DNA of 64,000 bases from Pontiella agarivorans (GCF_034531395.1 NZ_JARVCO010000007.1:434001-498000); one strand, 5' to 3'; positions 16,110 to 24,704 are shown, counted from the stretch's first letter. The notes: generated from the letters alone by a model not told the origin. Numbers and translations are program-made.

Positions 16110-19100
16110 GTGTAATCAGCAGCTTGCGTTTCAGCGCGCCGCAGTCGTCGATGACCATATAGAGGCAGGGGACGAGCAGTAGAGCGATGAACGTGGCAAA
16201 GAGAATGCCGAAGCCGAGCGAGATCGCCATGGGGATCAGGAACTTGGCCTGGCGGGAGGTTTCGAGGATCATGGGCATCAGGCCGCCGAACGTGGTCATG
16301 GTGGTGAGCAGGATCGGCCGGAAACGCTGGATACCGGCGGAAACCACGGCATCGTGTGTGGAGTCGTGGTGCTCACGCCGTTCGTTGGCGAAGCTGATGA
16401 GCACCAGCGCATCGTTCACCACCACGCCCGAAAGGGCGAGCATGCCGATTACGCCGAGCATAGTCATGGAATAGCCGAGGATCAGATGGCCGATGATGGC
16501 GCCGATGATGCCGAACGGGATGGAGATCATGACGATGAGCGGCTGGGAGTAGCTCTTGAAGGGAATGGCGAGCAGGGCATAGATGGCCAGCAGCACCATC
16601 GGGATCGTGACGGCCATACTGCCGAAGCTGTCGCGCTGGTCGGCGGAACGGCCTTCGTAGCTGTAGTCCAGTCCGGGGAACTGGCGCTGCAGGGTCGGGA
16701 AGAAGTCGCTGTCGAGTTTGGCGGTCACTTCGCCAGCCTTGGATTTCGGCCGCACATCTGCGGTAAGTGTAATAGTGCGCATGCCATTGCGGCGGTTGAT
16801 GGTGGTGTAGGATTTGCCGATCTCGGTGTCGACCACATCGGCAAGCATGACTTCCCCGCCGTCGGGCGTCTGGAGGATAAAGTTTTCGAAGTTATACATG
16901 CGGGTACGTTCCGCTTTGGGCAGGCGCACTTTTACTTTTACTTCGTTACGGCCGCGCTGCTGGCGGAGCACTTCAGTTCCCTCGAAGGCGGCGCGGATCT
17001 GGCCGCCGATATTGCTGGCCGAGAGGCCGAGGCTGATGGCTTCGGGTTTCAGCGTGAAGTCAAACTGAGTTTTTCCCTGTTCCACACCGTCGTTGATGTC
17101 CTGCACGAGGGAGTAGTTTTCAAGTTCTGCGGCCAGGGCTTGAGCGGCGCTTTCAAGCGTGGCGATTTTTTCGTGGCGCAACTCGATTTCGAGGGCCGGG
17201 CCGCTGCCCGGGCCTCCTTGGTCGGAGGCATAGCGGATGAAGCGGACGCCCGGCAGGTCGCCGACTTTACTGCGCCACTTTTGCACAAATTCTTCGGTGC
17301 CCATAATGGTTTTACGGATTTCGGGGTCGGCGAGATAGACGCGCACCTGGCAGGTGTGTGAACCGCTGCTGCCGATTCGGGCAAAGATACCTTCGACGAG
17401 TTCCGGCCGGCCGGATTCTTCGAGCACCTCCTGGGCGCCTTTGACGAGGCGGTCGGCCACGACTTCGGTTTTTTCCACCGGCACCCCGTAGGGCAGGGTG
17501 GCGGAGGCAATGGCGAAGTCGGATTCAACGGTGGTGAACATCGAGAAGCCCATGCGGCCGCTGAACCAGAAACCGCCGACGATGAAGAGAACGGAAAGGG
17601 CCATGGCAATGACGACGTAGCGATGCGAGAGGCAGAAGTCGAGGAACGGACCGTATTTGGTGCGCACCCAGTGGCGGAAGGCGTGGCTGAAACGCTGCTG
17701 AAAGCGGTGGATGATGCCGAAGAGGCCGGTGGGTTCTTTTTTGCGGGCATGGCTGAGATGCGACGGCAGAATGTAGAGGCTTTCCAGCCAGGAGATAGTG
17801 AACACGGCGATCACCACAATCGGCAGCATGCCGATTACGCGGCCCATCTGCCCGGGCATGAGCGCGAGCGGAATGAAGGCGACGATGTTGGTGAGAATAC
17901 TGAAGCCGACCGGTGAACAGACTTCGCGTGCGCCGCGTACTGCGGCTTCATGGGGCTCCAGGCCGTCCTGCTGATAGTGGTACACATTTTCACCGACCAC
18001 AATCGCATCATCGACCACGATACCGAGTGAAATGATGAAGGCGAACATGGTGATCATGTTTATAGACAACCCGGTAAGCGGCATCAGCAGCATCGCCCCG
18101 AGGAAGGAGATCGGAATGCCCATGGCCACCCAGAGGGCGAGGCGCATTTCCAGGAAAATGCCGAGCACGAGCAGTACCAGCACCAGGCCGAGTGCCCCGT
18201 TACGTAAAAGCAGACTGGCGCGCTGGGAAAAAACTTCCGTTTTGTCGTCGAGAATATCAATGCCGATTCCTTCCGGCATCTGTTCTTTCAGCTGGGGAAG
18301 GATTTCGGCCACGGTCTGGGAGATCTGCGTGGGGGTCTGGTCGCCGACACGATAGATCTCGAGCATAATGGCGGGCTTGCCGTTATAGGAGGCAAAGCTG
18401 TCGGAGTCTTCGAGGCCGTCGATGACCTCGGCCACGGCACCGAGTTTGAGGGTGGTTCCGTCTTCGGAGGCGAGGATCGGGGCCTGGGCAAAGTCGGTGC
18501 CGTAGTTGCGGCGTTCCTGCATGCGCAGCAGAGTTTCGCCGCTGTCGGTTTTGATGCCGCCGCCGGAAATTTCGCGGGACTGGGTGTTAATGGAGGAGGC
18601 GAGCGACTGGTGGGTCATGCCGTATTCGCGAAGTTGGTCCTGAGGAACTTCAATGCTGATTTCCAGATCGCGGGTTCCGGTCAGGTCCACCTGAGTAATA
18701 AATTCGGTCTGCAGCAGGCGGTTTCGTACCTGCTCGGCGAGACGGCGCAGGGTGATATCGGAGATGTCGCCGTAAAGGACGAGCGTCATGGCATCGCGTT
18801 TGCGCTCGGAGAGGGAGACGACCGGTTCCTCGGCGCCGTCCGGGAAGGTGGTGATCCGGTCGATTTCGCTTTTGATATCCTGGTAGACCTTGATGCGGTC
18901 GGAGCCTTCAATCAGTTCGGCATAAATGCTGGCTGACCCTTCGCTGGCCTTAGAGGTGACCTCTTCGATGCCTTCGAGCGAGCGGACGGCTTCTTCCGCG
19001 GCCAGGCAGACACTCTGCTCCATTTCCTCGGGGGTACCGCCGGGGTAGGTGACCGAAATAGTAACGGCGTCGGCGGTCAGATTCGGGAAGACCTCTTGTT

Positions 19101-19221
19101 TGAGGGTCATAAACGTGCCGAAGCCCCCGATGAGGCACAGCAGCATCAGCAGGTTGGACGCGACCGGATTTTTGACCATCCAGGCAATGGGTCCATTGAA
19201 TTTTTCCAGAAGTTTTGTCAT
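16102..19221 (-). CDS. RND efflux pump, inner-membrane component (AcrB/HAE1 type)
   Basis: The 1039-residue length and organisation fit the resistance-nodulation-division family: N-terminal helix, two large periplasmic loops (about 40-330 and 560-865) and 12 membrane helices. The helix-4 proton-relay pair appears in SLGIVVDDAIVVGENVYHY. The first helix region M-V-K-N-P-V-A-S-N-L-L-M-L and F-P-N-L-T-A-D-A-V-T-I-S are family-typical. It works with the adaptor (19270-20466) and outer-membrane channel (20466-21863) encoded just upstream, forming a tripartite exporter. Confidence 0.93.
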   Translation of the reverse strand: MTKLLEKFNGPIAWMVKNPVASNLLMLLCLIGGFGTFMTLKQEVFPNLTADAVTISVTYPGGTPEEMEQSVCLAAEEAVRSLEGIEEVTSKASEGSASIYAELIEGSDRIKVYQDIKSEIDRITTFPDGAEEPVVSLSERKRDAMTLVLYGDISDITLRRLAEQVRNRLLQTEFITQVDLTGTRDLEISIEVPQDQLREYGMTHQSLASSINTQSREISGGGIKTDSGETLLRMQERRNYGTDFAQAPILASEDGTTLKLGAVAEVIDGLEDSDSFASYNGKPAIMLEIYRVGDQTPTQISQTVAEILPQLKEQMPEGIGIDILDDKTEVFSQRASLLLRNGALGLVLVLLVLGIFLEMRLALWVAMGIPISFLGAMLLMPLTGLSINMITMFAFIISLGIVVDDAIVVGENVYHYQQDGLEPHEAAVRGAREVCSPVGFSILTNIVAFIPLALMPGQMGRVIGMLPIVVIAVFTISWLESLYILPSHLSHARKKEPTGLFGIIHRFQQRFSHAFRHWVRTKYGPFLDFCLSHRYVVIAMALSVLFIVGGFWFSGRMGFSMFTTVESDFAIASATLPYGVPVEKTEVVADRLVKGAQEVLEESGRPELVEGIFARIGSSGSHTCQVRVYLADPEIRKTIMGTEEFVQKWRSKVGDLPGVRFIRYASDQGGPGSGPALEIELRHEKIATLESAAQALAAELENYSLVQDINDGVEQGKTQFDFTLKPEAISLGLSASNIGGQIRAAFEGTEVLRQQRGRNEVKVKVRLPKAERTRMYNFENFILQTPDGGEVMLADVVDTEIGKSYTTINRRNGMRTITLTADVRPKSKAGEVTAKLDSDFFPTLQRQFPGLDYSYEGRSADQRDSFGSMAVTIPMVLLAIYALLAIPFKSYSQPLIVMISIPFGIIGAIIGHLILGYSMTMLGVIGMLALSGVVVNDALVLISFANERREHHDSTHDAVVSAGIQRFRPILLTTMTTFGGLMPMILETSRQAKFLIPMAISLGFGILFATFIALLLVPCLYMVIDDCGALKRKLLITHE

Positions 19222-19269
19222 GGCGGATTACCAATTTGAGAGAATTAAAAATGTAACGGGAGGAGGGGG

Positions 19270-20466
19270 TTATTTGGCCGGTTTGCCTTCCGGCTTGCCG
19301 GTACGTTGCGGAGATTCGGGCATTGGTTCGCCGTCGCGTCGCAACTGCATGCCTTCAACGGCGGCAGATAGCTCGGTTGTGACGATTTCGATTTCGGCGG
19401 GGCCGTCGATGCGGATCAGCATTTCATCAGCATAGCCGTCGATCACTTCCGCCTGGAGGATGCGCAGTTTATTTTCGCTGTCGATGGTCCAGACCACATT
19501 GCCGTCGCGGAGGTATTTCCGGGGAATCATCATGGAATCGGGAATAGAGTCTCCGTTAATGCGGATTCGAACATATTCGTTGATAAGCATGGGACGGTCG
19601 CCGGTGGTATAGGGCTGGTCCGCTGTGAGGAGAATGCGGGCCATGCGGCCGGTATCCGTGAGGGTCGGCAGCAGTTTGTAGGTTTGGGCCAGCCGGGTGG
19701 TGCCGTCGGAGAGGGTGAGTTCGGCGGGATATGTCTTTGACCCGATTTCCGGCAGGGGCGTCAGCGAGCTGAACGGAATCGAAGAGTAGACAAAAAATCG
19801 GTCGATCGCGGCCAGTTCGATCAGCGTCGACGATGATTGAGCATAGTCGCCGACATCGGCGGTTTCTGAAACCACCACGGCATCGAATGGCGCGTGGATT
19901 TTAGTTCGTTCAAGGTCGAGTTTCGCGGATTCGACGGCGAGTTCTGCGGTTTTGATGGCGGCTTCGGCGGATTTCAGCTGGGGCTCGCGCAACATGAGGT
20001 CACTGTAGGCATCGGACTCGTCGGTCCCCATCATTTCCATTTCATGGCGGACGACATCCTGTTGGCCTTCTTCGATGCGGTAATTGCTCTGAGCCGTGAG
20101 CAGGGCCGCCTCGGCCTCGGCGAGAGCAAGACGATAGTCAGCGTCGTCGATTTCGACGAGTACATCGCCTTGTTTCACGAGACCGCCTTCGACCAGGCCG
20201 GGATTGACGGCGATGATCCGGCCGCTGACTTCAGGCCGGAGATCGGCAGATTTTTCGGCGGTGACGGTGCCGAGGCATTCCACGGTGTGAATGTGCGCTG
20301 CGGTTTTCATGGAGACGGTTTCGACCACCGGAACCATGGAGGACATGGCGCGTCGGCGTTGGGCCTCGGGTTTATTCGTCATAAAGTAGCGGGCGATTAA
20401 CAGGCCGCCAATGATGAAGACGAGACCGATCAGGATTGAAAGTGTACGGCGAGATGCATTGTTCAT
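19270..20466 (-). CDS. RND efflux periplasmic adaptor (membrane fusion protein)
   Basis: The 398-residue protein has one N-terminal membrane helix (about 8-27), a biotinyl-lipoyl-like region (L-R-P-E-V-S-G-R-I, then V-K-Q-G-D-V-L-V-E-I-D-D-A-D-Y), a helical hairpin (about 115-195) and a beta-barrel part with H-A-P-F-D-A-V-V. The tail is rich in proline and lysine. It overlaps the outer-membrane gene at 20466 and precedes the pump by 48 bp, so the three are cotranscribed. Confidence 0.92.
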   Translation of the reverse strand: MNNASRRTLSILIGLVFIIGGLLIARYFMTNKPEAQRRRAMSSMVPVVETVSMKTAAHIHTVECLGTVTAEKSADLRPEVSGRIIAVNPGLVEGGLVKQGDVLVEIDDADYRLALAEAEAALLTAQSNYRIEEGQQDVVRHEMEMMGTDESDAYSDLMLREPQLKSAEAAIKTAELAVESAKLDLERTKIHAPFDAVVVSETADVGDYAQSSSTLIELAAIDRFFVYSSIPFSSLTPLPEIGSKTYPAELTLSDGTTRLAQTYKLLPTLTDTGRMARILLTADQPYTTGDRPMLINEYVRIRINGDSIPDSMMIPRKYLRDGNVVWTIDSENKLRILQAEVIDGYADEMLIRIDGPAEIEIVTTELSAAVEGMQLRRDGEPMPESPQRTGKPEGKPAK

Positions 20467-21863
20467 TAGTTTTCCTCCAGCATGAATGTCCAGTCGCCCC
20501 CGAGGGAGCGGTAAAGTTGTATACGGTCGCCGAGCAGTTCGGCCCGGGCCTGCACGTGGGTGATCTCAAGTGATTCGCGCGAAACGATTGCGGTAAGAGC
20601 GTCGAGGAACGGAAGGACGCCGCGCTGATAGCGGCGGATTGATTCCGTCTCGCTTTTTTTTGCGGCAGCATACTGTTTGGCAATAGCTTCCACATAGGCG
20701 GCCTGATGCTGTTCATCGGAGAGTGCATTTTCGGTTTCCTGAACGGCTTCGAGAACGGCAAGACGATAGGCGGCAATGCGTTCGCGGGATACCGCTTCGA
20801 CCCGCTCCACTTCTGCTTTCCGGGAGCCGCCATCCAACAGCGGAGCCAGAAGACTTGCGGCAAGGTTAGAGGCCCAGTCATCGAACAGATCCTCTACATC
20901 TTCCCCGCCCGTGGTGATGTTACCGGTCAGCGAAAGGGTGGGCAGGCGCGCCGCCCGGGCCGCGCCGATGGACCAGTCGGAAGATTCAAGCTGCAGCCGT
21001 GCCGTCTGAATGTCGGGCCGGTTTTCGAGAAGGTTGACTGGAAGCCCGGCTGCCGGTTGGGGAGGGAGGGCCGGCAGCTCTTCGGCTTCCAGTCGAAGGT
21101 CGGTTCCCGGAATTTTTCCGATGAGAACGGCAATCTGATTTTCCGAGGTCTGGATAAGGGCGCGGGCCGGCGGGATTTTGGCCTCGGAAGAAGCCACCAG
21201 CTGCCGCTGCTGCAGGACGTCCAGCAGTGTGGACTGACCGGTTTTGTAACGGCGTTCAATGGCTTCGAGTTTGTTGCGGTTGGATTTCAGCTGGCTTTCG
21301 TAGAGCGCCAGAATTTCATGTTGCGCCAGCCAGGTGAAATAGGCGGTGGCGAGTTCGGCCGAAAGACTCATGCCGGCAGACTGCAGGTCGAATTTTGTGG
21401 CTTCGAAATCGGCAAGCGATGCGCGTTCGGTGGACTTCAGCCGTCCCCAGAGGTCGAGCTCATAGCTGGCATACAGCCCCATGGAATAATCAGGAGTCGT
21501 CCGGCTGGCATTGGTGTCGTTGAAGTTTGAGTTATAACCCGAGGAGGCCGATGCGCTGCCATTGAGCTGGATTTTTCCGGCCGCCCCGCTTTTCACGGCG
21601 GTTGCCGCCGCCTGTTCGAGGCGGGCGTAGGCCTGTTCGAGACTGAGGTTTCCGGCAAAGGCTTCGTTCATGAGCCGGTTGAGCTGCTCGGAACCGAAAG
21701 ATTCCCACCATTTGGTCTGTAATTCCGCCTGGCCGGAAGGGTTTTTGAACTGCGCAGGCGTTTGTTCTTCGAGCAGGGTATCGTCACGCTGCGGTTCCAG
21801 CGAAATACAGGAGGTGAGCAGCAGTGCGGAGGACGCGGTTATTACGGATAGTATCTGTTTCAT
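20466..21863 (-). CDS. Outer-membrane efflux lipoprotein, NodT/TolC family
   Basis: The 465-residue protein starts with a lipoprotein signal and lipobox (L-L-L-T-S-C near residue 19). The repeated helical TolC architecture follows: K-W-W-E-S-F-G-S-E-Q-L-N-R-L in the first half and a matching N-R-P-D-I-Q-T-A-R-L-Q-L-E in the second. It should be the outer-membrane channel of the pump. Its start overlaps the TetR stop by 4 bp, so the regulator is in the same operon. Confidence 0.92.
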   Translation of the reverse strand: MKQILSVITASSALLLTSCISLEPQRDDTLLEEQTPAQFKNPSGQAELQTKWWESFGSEQLNRLMNEAFAGNLSLEQAYARLEQAAATAVKSGAAGKIQLNGSASASSGYNSNFNDTNASRTTPDYSMGLYASYELDLWGRLKSTERASLADFEATKFDLQSAGMSLSAELATAYFTWLAQHEILALYESQLKSNRNKLEAIERRYKTGQSTLLDVLQQRQLVASSEAKIPPARALIQTSENQIAVLIGKIPGTDLRLEAEELPALPPQPAAGLPVNLLENRPDIQTARLQLESSDWSIGAARAARLPTLSLTGNITTGGEDVEDLFDDWASNLAASLLAPLLDGGSRKAEVERVEAVSRERIAAYRLAVLEAVQETENALSDEQHQAAYVEAIAKQYAAAKKSETESIRRYQRGVLPFLDALTAIVSRESLEITHVQARAELLGDRIQLYRSLGGDWTFMLEEN

Positions 21864-22498
21864 GAATTCAGGCTCTTTTTAACTTCTCTGAGGCCGCCGA
21901 TGGCAAAGGCCTCGATTTGTGTAATTAAAGGAGTGATGTTCTGGAAGCGGGAAAAGCGGTGCAGCCGGTGGGGATCATTTCTGTATTTCTGGTAACCGGC
22001 ATTGATCGAGATATGTACCCCCATAAAGTTCTGAGTAAGCAGATCCAGCTGAATTTCGCCGATCTCGTGTTCGATAAAATCGCGAATGGCCGCCCGAACC
22101 CGATCGTGATTCGGCTTCAGATAGGTTGCTAACAATTCATCATGTTTCGGGGTGAACTCATTCATTTCCCTGTGGATCAGCATGGGGCATAAACCGGCGG
22201 TTCCTTTTGAAAAAATACATTCAAGCCGCGAGCGGAGGAACAGGCACAGCCAGCGTTCCGCTCCCACTTCCGTGTGGTCATCCGGGTACGGAAATTCGGA
22301 GCGGGCGACGCTGACCAGGTAATTCCAGACTTCGGAATAGAGCTGGGCCTTATCGCCGAAATGATAGTTCACGGCTGCAATGTTCGCCTCCGCCGCGTCA
22401 GAGATTTCGGCCACGGTGGTTTCGCGATAGCCTTTTTCTGCAAAAATCGGCGCGGCCGCTTCGATCAGACGCTCTTTGGTTGTTTTGACATGTTCCAT
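21860..22498 (-). CDS. TetR/AcrR family transcriptional regulator
   Basis: The helix-turn-helix is at residues 7-55: T-T-K-E-R-L-I-E-A-A-A-P-I-F-A-E-K-G-Y, then T-V-A-E-I-S-D-A-A-E-A-N-I-A-A-V-N-Y-H-F-G-D-K. The C-terminal ligand domain resembles DUF1956-type (CecR-like) regulators. ATG 22498 is preferred over the longer frame from 22567, which would run through an operator. It is the first gene of the efflux operon, and two matching palindromes flank its promoter, indicating autorepression together with the pump genes. The inducer is unknown. Confidence 0.88.
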   Translation of the reverse strand: MEHVKTTKERLIEAAAPIFAEKGYRETTVAEISDAAEANIAAVNYHFGDKAQLYSEVWNYLVSVARSEFPYPDDHTEVGAERWLCLFLRSRLECIFSKGTAGLCPMLIHREMNEFTPKHDELLATYLKPNHDRVRAAIRDFIEHEIGEIQLDLLTQNFMGVHISINAGYQKYRNDPHRLHRFSRFQNITPLITQIEAFAIGGLREVKKSLNS

Positions 22499-22499
22499 T

Positions 22500-22517
22500 T
22501 TCAAATATCCATTTGAA
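22500..22517. promoter_or_regulatory. TetR operator 1
   Basis: TTCAAATATCCATTTGAA, an 18-bp palindrome with one mismatched pair, directly upstream of the TetR start codon and matching 22576-22593. Confidence 0.7.
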
Positions 22518-22529
22518 TTGAGGGAATGC

Positions 22530-22558
22530 AACGTATGGAGGTGCGGATTTATTGTCAA
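22530..22558 (-). promoter_or_regulatory. Probable efflux operon promoter
   Basis: On the minus strand TTGACA (22553-22558) is followed after 17 bp by TACGTT (22530-22535). It lies between the two operators, so a bound repressor could block polymerase. Confidence 0.5.
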
Positions 22559-22575
22559 CCAATTCATTTATTTAT

Positions 22576-22593
22576 TTCAAATGGTCATTTGAA
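22576..22593. promoter_or_regulatory. TetR operator 2
   Basis: TTCAAATGGTCATTTGAA shares both half-sites with operator 1 and lies 17 bp upstream of the -35 box. Confidence 0.7.
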
Positions 22594-22607
22594 TCGGGCC
22601 GGGCACT

Positions 22608-22632
22608 AAAAAAGACCCCCCTCGGAGAGGGG
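22608..22632 (-). terminator. Terminator of the Cys-rich peptide gene
   Basis: Read on the minus strand, CCCCTC, a short loop and GAGGGG are followed by TC and TTTTTT, 26 bp beyond the stop codon at 22658. Confidence 0.75.
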
Positions 22633-22657
22633 AGCCCGGCCTGGCCTTAAATCCGGC

Positions 22658-22861
22658 TTATTTCTTGTCGCAGGCGGCTTTCTTTTCAGCCTTTTTGGCT
22701 TTGGCATCACAGGCCTTGCACGCTTTGTCTTTATCGCAGGCTTTGCATTCCGTTTTGGCTTTTTCGGCTTTTTTTGCTGAGCAGCCGCAGCCGGAACAGG
22801 CAAATGCGGAACTTCCGGCCATCATTAATGTGAGTACTGCAACGGTCATTACTTTTTTCAT
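22658..22861 (-). CDS. Small Cys/Lys-rich exported peptide
   Basis: The 67-residue product has a clear signal peptide (M-K-K-V-M-T-V-A-V-L-T-L-M-M-A-G-S-S-A-F-A). The mature part has nine cysteines in C-S-G-C-G-C, C-K-A-C and C-D-K-D-K-A-C-K-A-C clusters between lysine- and alanine-rich stretches, suggesting metal binding or metal scavenging in the periplasm. The start follows AAAGGAG at good spacing. It is the last gene downstream of the ECF sigma/anti-sigma pair and may be in its regulon. No family is recognised. Confidence 0.8.
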   Translation of the reverse strand: MKKVMTVAVLTLMMAGSSAFACSGCGCSAKKAEKAKTECKACDKDKACKACDAKAKKAEKKAACDKK

Positions 22862-22903
22862 GGGTTTACTCCTTTGGGTTAGTTACCGATTTTAATTGTT
22901 TCC

Positions 22904-22921
22904 AATGTTCGGAATGTGACA
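22904..22921 (-). promoter_or_regulatory. Possible ECF-type promoter element
   Basis: Read on the minus strand, TGTCAC followed by a TTCCGA sequence lies upstream of the Cys-rich peptide gene. A similar TGTCAC + TTTCCGA occurs upstream of the sigma gene (24142-24157). The shared sequence may be the recognition element of this ECF sigma factor; no clear -10 is visible. Confidence 0.3.
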
Positions 22922-22937
22922 TCCGACCTTACTTTTT

Positions 22938-23597
22938 TCACATAATTTTTTCATCATCAATACGGATGGCCGTTGCCACCAGTACGCGCTCACCATTCTC
23001 CTGTATGATGCTGCCTTCGATGTCTACCTGCGAAGCCAGTTTGCAGAAATGTTTGCTGTATTTCCGCAGGTGAGGATCTTGTTGCAGCGGAATAATCTGT
23101 TCCTCGCCGTTGTCATCCTTAAAGCGGACCGCCTGTCTGCAGCGGCCTTCGCGCTTGAGTGTACAGTGCATACAGACACATTTTCCCTGAATATGCACAT
23201 GTGCGGCTTCCGCGGTGGAGACCAGTCCGGTATCGATATCGGACGGACTGATAAAATAGCCCAGGGAAAGCAGGATCACTGCAACGGCGGCTATGGCGAG
23301 CAGCGGCTTCCACCGGATTCGGGATTTATGTTCTTTTAACTGGGAGGTCACGGATGATTCAAATGCTGATGCATCGTTCTCTGCCCGCAGGCGGGTGTGA
23401 AGTCCGGCCAGAAAAGCTGTTGCCGAGCGTTCCGGCGCATGTTCCTGCGACCAGGTTTCCCAGATCAGCAGTTCCTGTCGGAATTTCCCGGCCAGTTCCC
23501 GGTCCGATTTCAGCAGTTCCGCGAGTTCATGCAATTCGTTTTCCGCGGGGTCTCCATCCAGATAGAGGGAGAGCAGTTCCTGGTATCGTGCTGTCAT
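22938..23597 (-). CDS. Anti-sigma factor with C-terminal C-x-C-x2-C sensor domain
   Basis: The ATG at 23597 overlaps the sigma gene stop by 4 bp, the usual arrangement for sigma/anti-sigma pairs. Residues 1-60 (M-T-A-R-Y-Q-E-L-L-S-L-Y-L-D-G-D) resemble a cytoplasmic anti-sigma domain. A membrane helix follows around residue 100 (LLAIAAVAVILLSLGYF). The periplasmic part holds G-K-C-V-C-M-H-C-T-L and a later H-F-C, closely matching the protein at 24171-24650. This suggests a metal- or redox-sensing domain that controls release of the sigma factor. The sensing role is inferred. Confidence 0.75.
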   Translation of the reverse strand: MTARYQELLSLYLDGDPAENELHELAELLKSDRELAGKFRQELLIWETWSQEHAPERSATAFLAGLHTRLRAENDASAFESSVTSQLKEHKSRIRWKPLLAIAAVAVILLSLGYFISPSDIDTGLVSTAEAAHVHIQGKCVCMHCTLKREGRCRQAVRFKDDNGEEQIIPLQQDPHLRKYSKHFCKLASQVDIEGSIIQENGERVLVATAIRIDDEKIM

Positions 23598-24121
23598 GCG
23601 GGATCTCCGACAGCTTGTTTCATACATTTTCGAACGGCCGTTCGGATGCGTTGCAGCTGTTTGCGTATGGCCGCTGCCGAGGAGGAAAATTCAGCAGCCA
23701 GTTCTTTGCACTGCCGCCCCTCTTCGTATCGGCAGCGTAGCAACTCACGTTGGGGTTCGCCCAGTTTCCCGACACAGTTTTTCATGGTGTTAACCACGCG
23801 TTCGCGATTCGGTTCGGGTTCATGTTTTTCAATGCCGAGGCTCAGCAGCACATCGGTGATACCCTCATGCATAATACGGTGTCGCCGGGCGGTTTTCGTC
23901 CGCTCACCCATCACCTGCCGCCGGGCAATGCCGCGCAGCCATTTCCCGAAATCCTCTGTCTTCCGGAATTCAGCCTGTTTCCTGAAGGCCACAATAAACA
24001 CCTCCTGCGCCATATCATCCACCCAGGCTTCATCTACGCCCAGTGCACGGATAAAGGCCCGGAGCCCGGCATGGTGCTCGCGGACGAGATGATCAAAATT
24101 CAGCATGTCATCGTCTCTCAT
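23594..24121 (-). CDS. ECF-type RNA polymerase sigma factor
   Basis: A 175-residue sigma-70 family protein with region 2 (W-V-D-D-M-A-Q-E-V-F-I-V-A-F-R near residue 32) and region 4 (E-L-L-R-C-R-Y-E-E-G-R-Q-C-K-E-L-A, then A-A-I-R-K-Q-L-Q-R-I-R near the end). It lacks regions 1 and 3, as ECF factors do. ATG 24121 gives the listed product; ATG 24106 is an alternative start. It is followed by its anti-sigma gene and preceded by a membrane protein with the same sensor domain. Confidence 0.88.
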   Translation of the reverse strand: MRDDDMLNFDHLVREHHAGLRAFIRALGVDEAWVDDMAQEVFIVAFRKQAEFRKTEDFGKWLRGIARRQVMGERTKTARRHRIMHEGITDVLLSLGIEKHEPEPNRERVVNTMKNCVGKLGEPQRELLRCRYEEGRQCKELAAEFSSSAAAIRKQLQRIRTAVRKCMKQAVGDPA

Positions 24122-24141
24122 ATGCCCATTATTGGCGTCAG

Positions 24142-24157
24142 AATCGGAAACGTGACA
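24142..24157 (-). promoter_or_regulatory. Possible ECF-type promoter element upstream of the sigma gene
   Basis: Read on the minus strand, TGTCACGTTTCCGA, similar to the element upstream of the Cys-rich peptide gene (22904-22921). It suggests autoregulation but rests on two sites only. Confidence 0.3.
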
Positions 24158-24170
24158 GTTTTTATCGCAT

Positions 24171-24650
24171 TTATTTCCGTTCTTCGGGAAATGCTTTAAA
24201 TGCCTGGGCGGACAGGAAGTGCAGGCCGTTTGTGATCAGAACAGTGCCTTCCACTAAAACGGGCGTGGGGCCGTTGCAGAAATAGTCGAGGTTCATGTTC
24301 AGGTTTGGATTGTACCGGAGCAGGATCACCTTTTCCTCGTTGCCGTCGCTGTGGTAACGGATCGCACGGTGATGCTGGTCGCTGAGTCCGAGCGTGCATT
24401 TAATACAGATGCATTCGCCGTGTGCGGTCAGATGGTTTTCTTCCAATGCCCGGAAAACAGGCGGCGTTTCGGCGGCGTCCGTTCCGGGCTCCGCCGCCAT
24501 GTTCAGGATCGAGGCGAGAATCATGAAAAGTGCACCGATAGCCGCGACGGCAAAGATTGGCCGCAGGAACGGATTTCCGCGCTGCTTGAGCTCTCTTGTG
24601 ATGGAAAGTTCGAAATCGCTATTGTTCTTCTGCTGCTCTTTTCTGCCCAT
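24171..24650 (-). CDS. Membrane-anchored protein with C-x-C-x2-C domain, paralogous to the anti-sigma sensor
   Basis: A 159-residue protein with a charged N-terminus, one membrane helix around residues 30-52, and a periplasmic domain. The motif G-E-C-I-C-I-K-C-T-L near residue 80, the A-I-R-Y segment, a paired F-C and V-E-G-T-V align with the anti-sigma C-terminus (22938-23597). It lacks the anti-sigma N-terminal part, so it may be a competing sensor, a metal-binding partner or a second regulator. It lies 49 bp upstream of the sigma gene on the same strand. No name is recognised. Confidence 0.7.
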   Translation of the reverse strand: MGRKEQQKNNSDFELSITRELKQRGNPFLRPIFAVAAIGALFMILASILNMAAEPGTDAAETPPVFRALEENHLTAHGECICIKCTLGLSDQHHRAIRYHSDGNEEKVILLRYNPNLNMNLDYFCNGPTPVLVEGTVLITNGLHFLSAQAFKAFPEERK

Positions 24651-24704
24651 GTAAGCCGGTCTCCAACATTCGAAACCGCATTTTGGAGATCGTTTGTCCG
24701 AACG

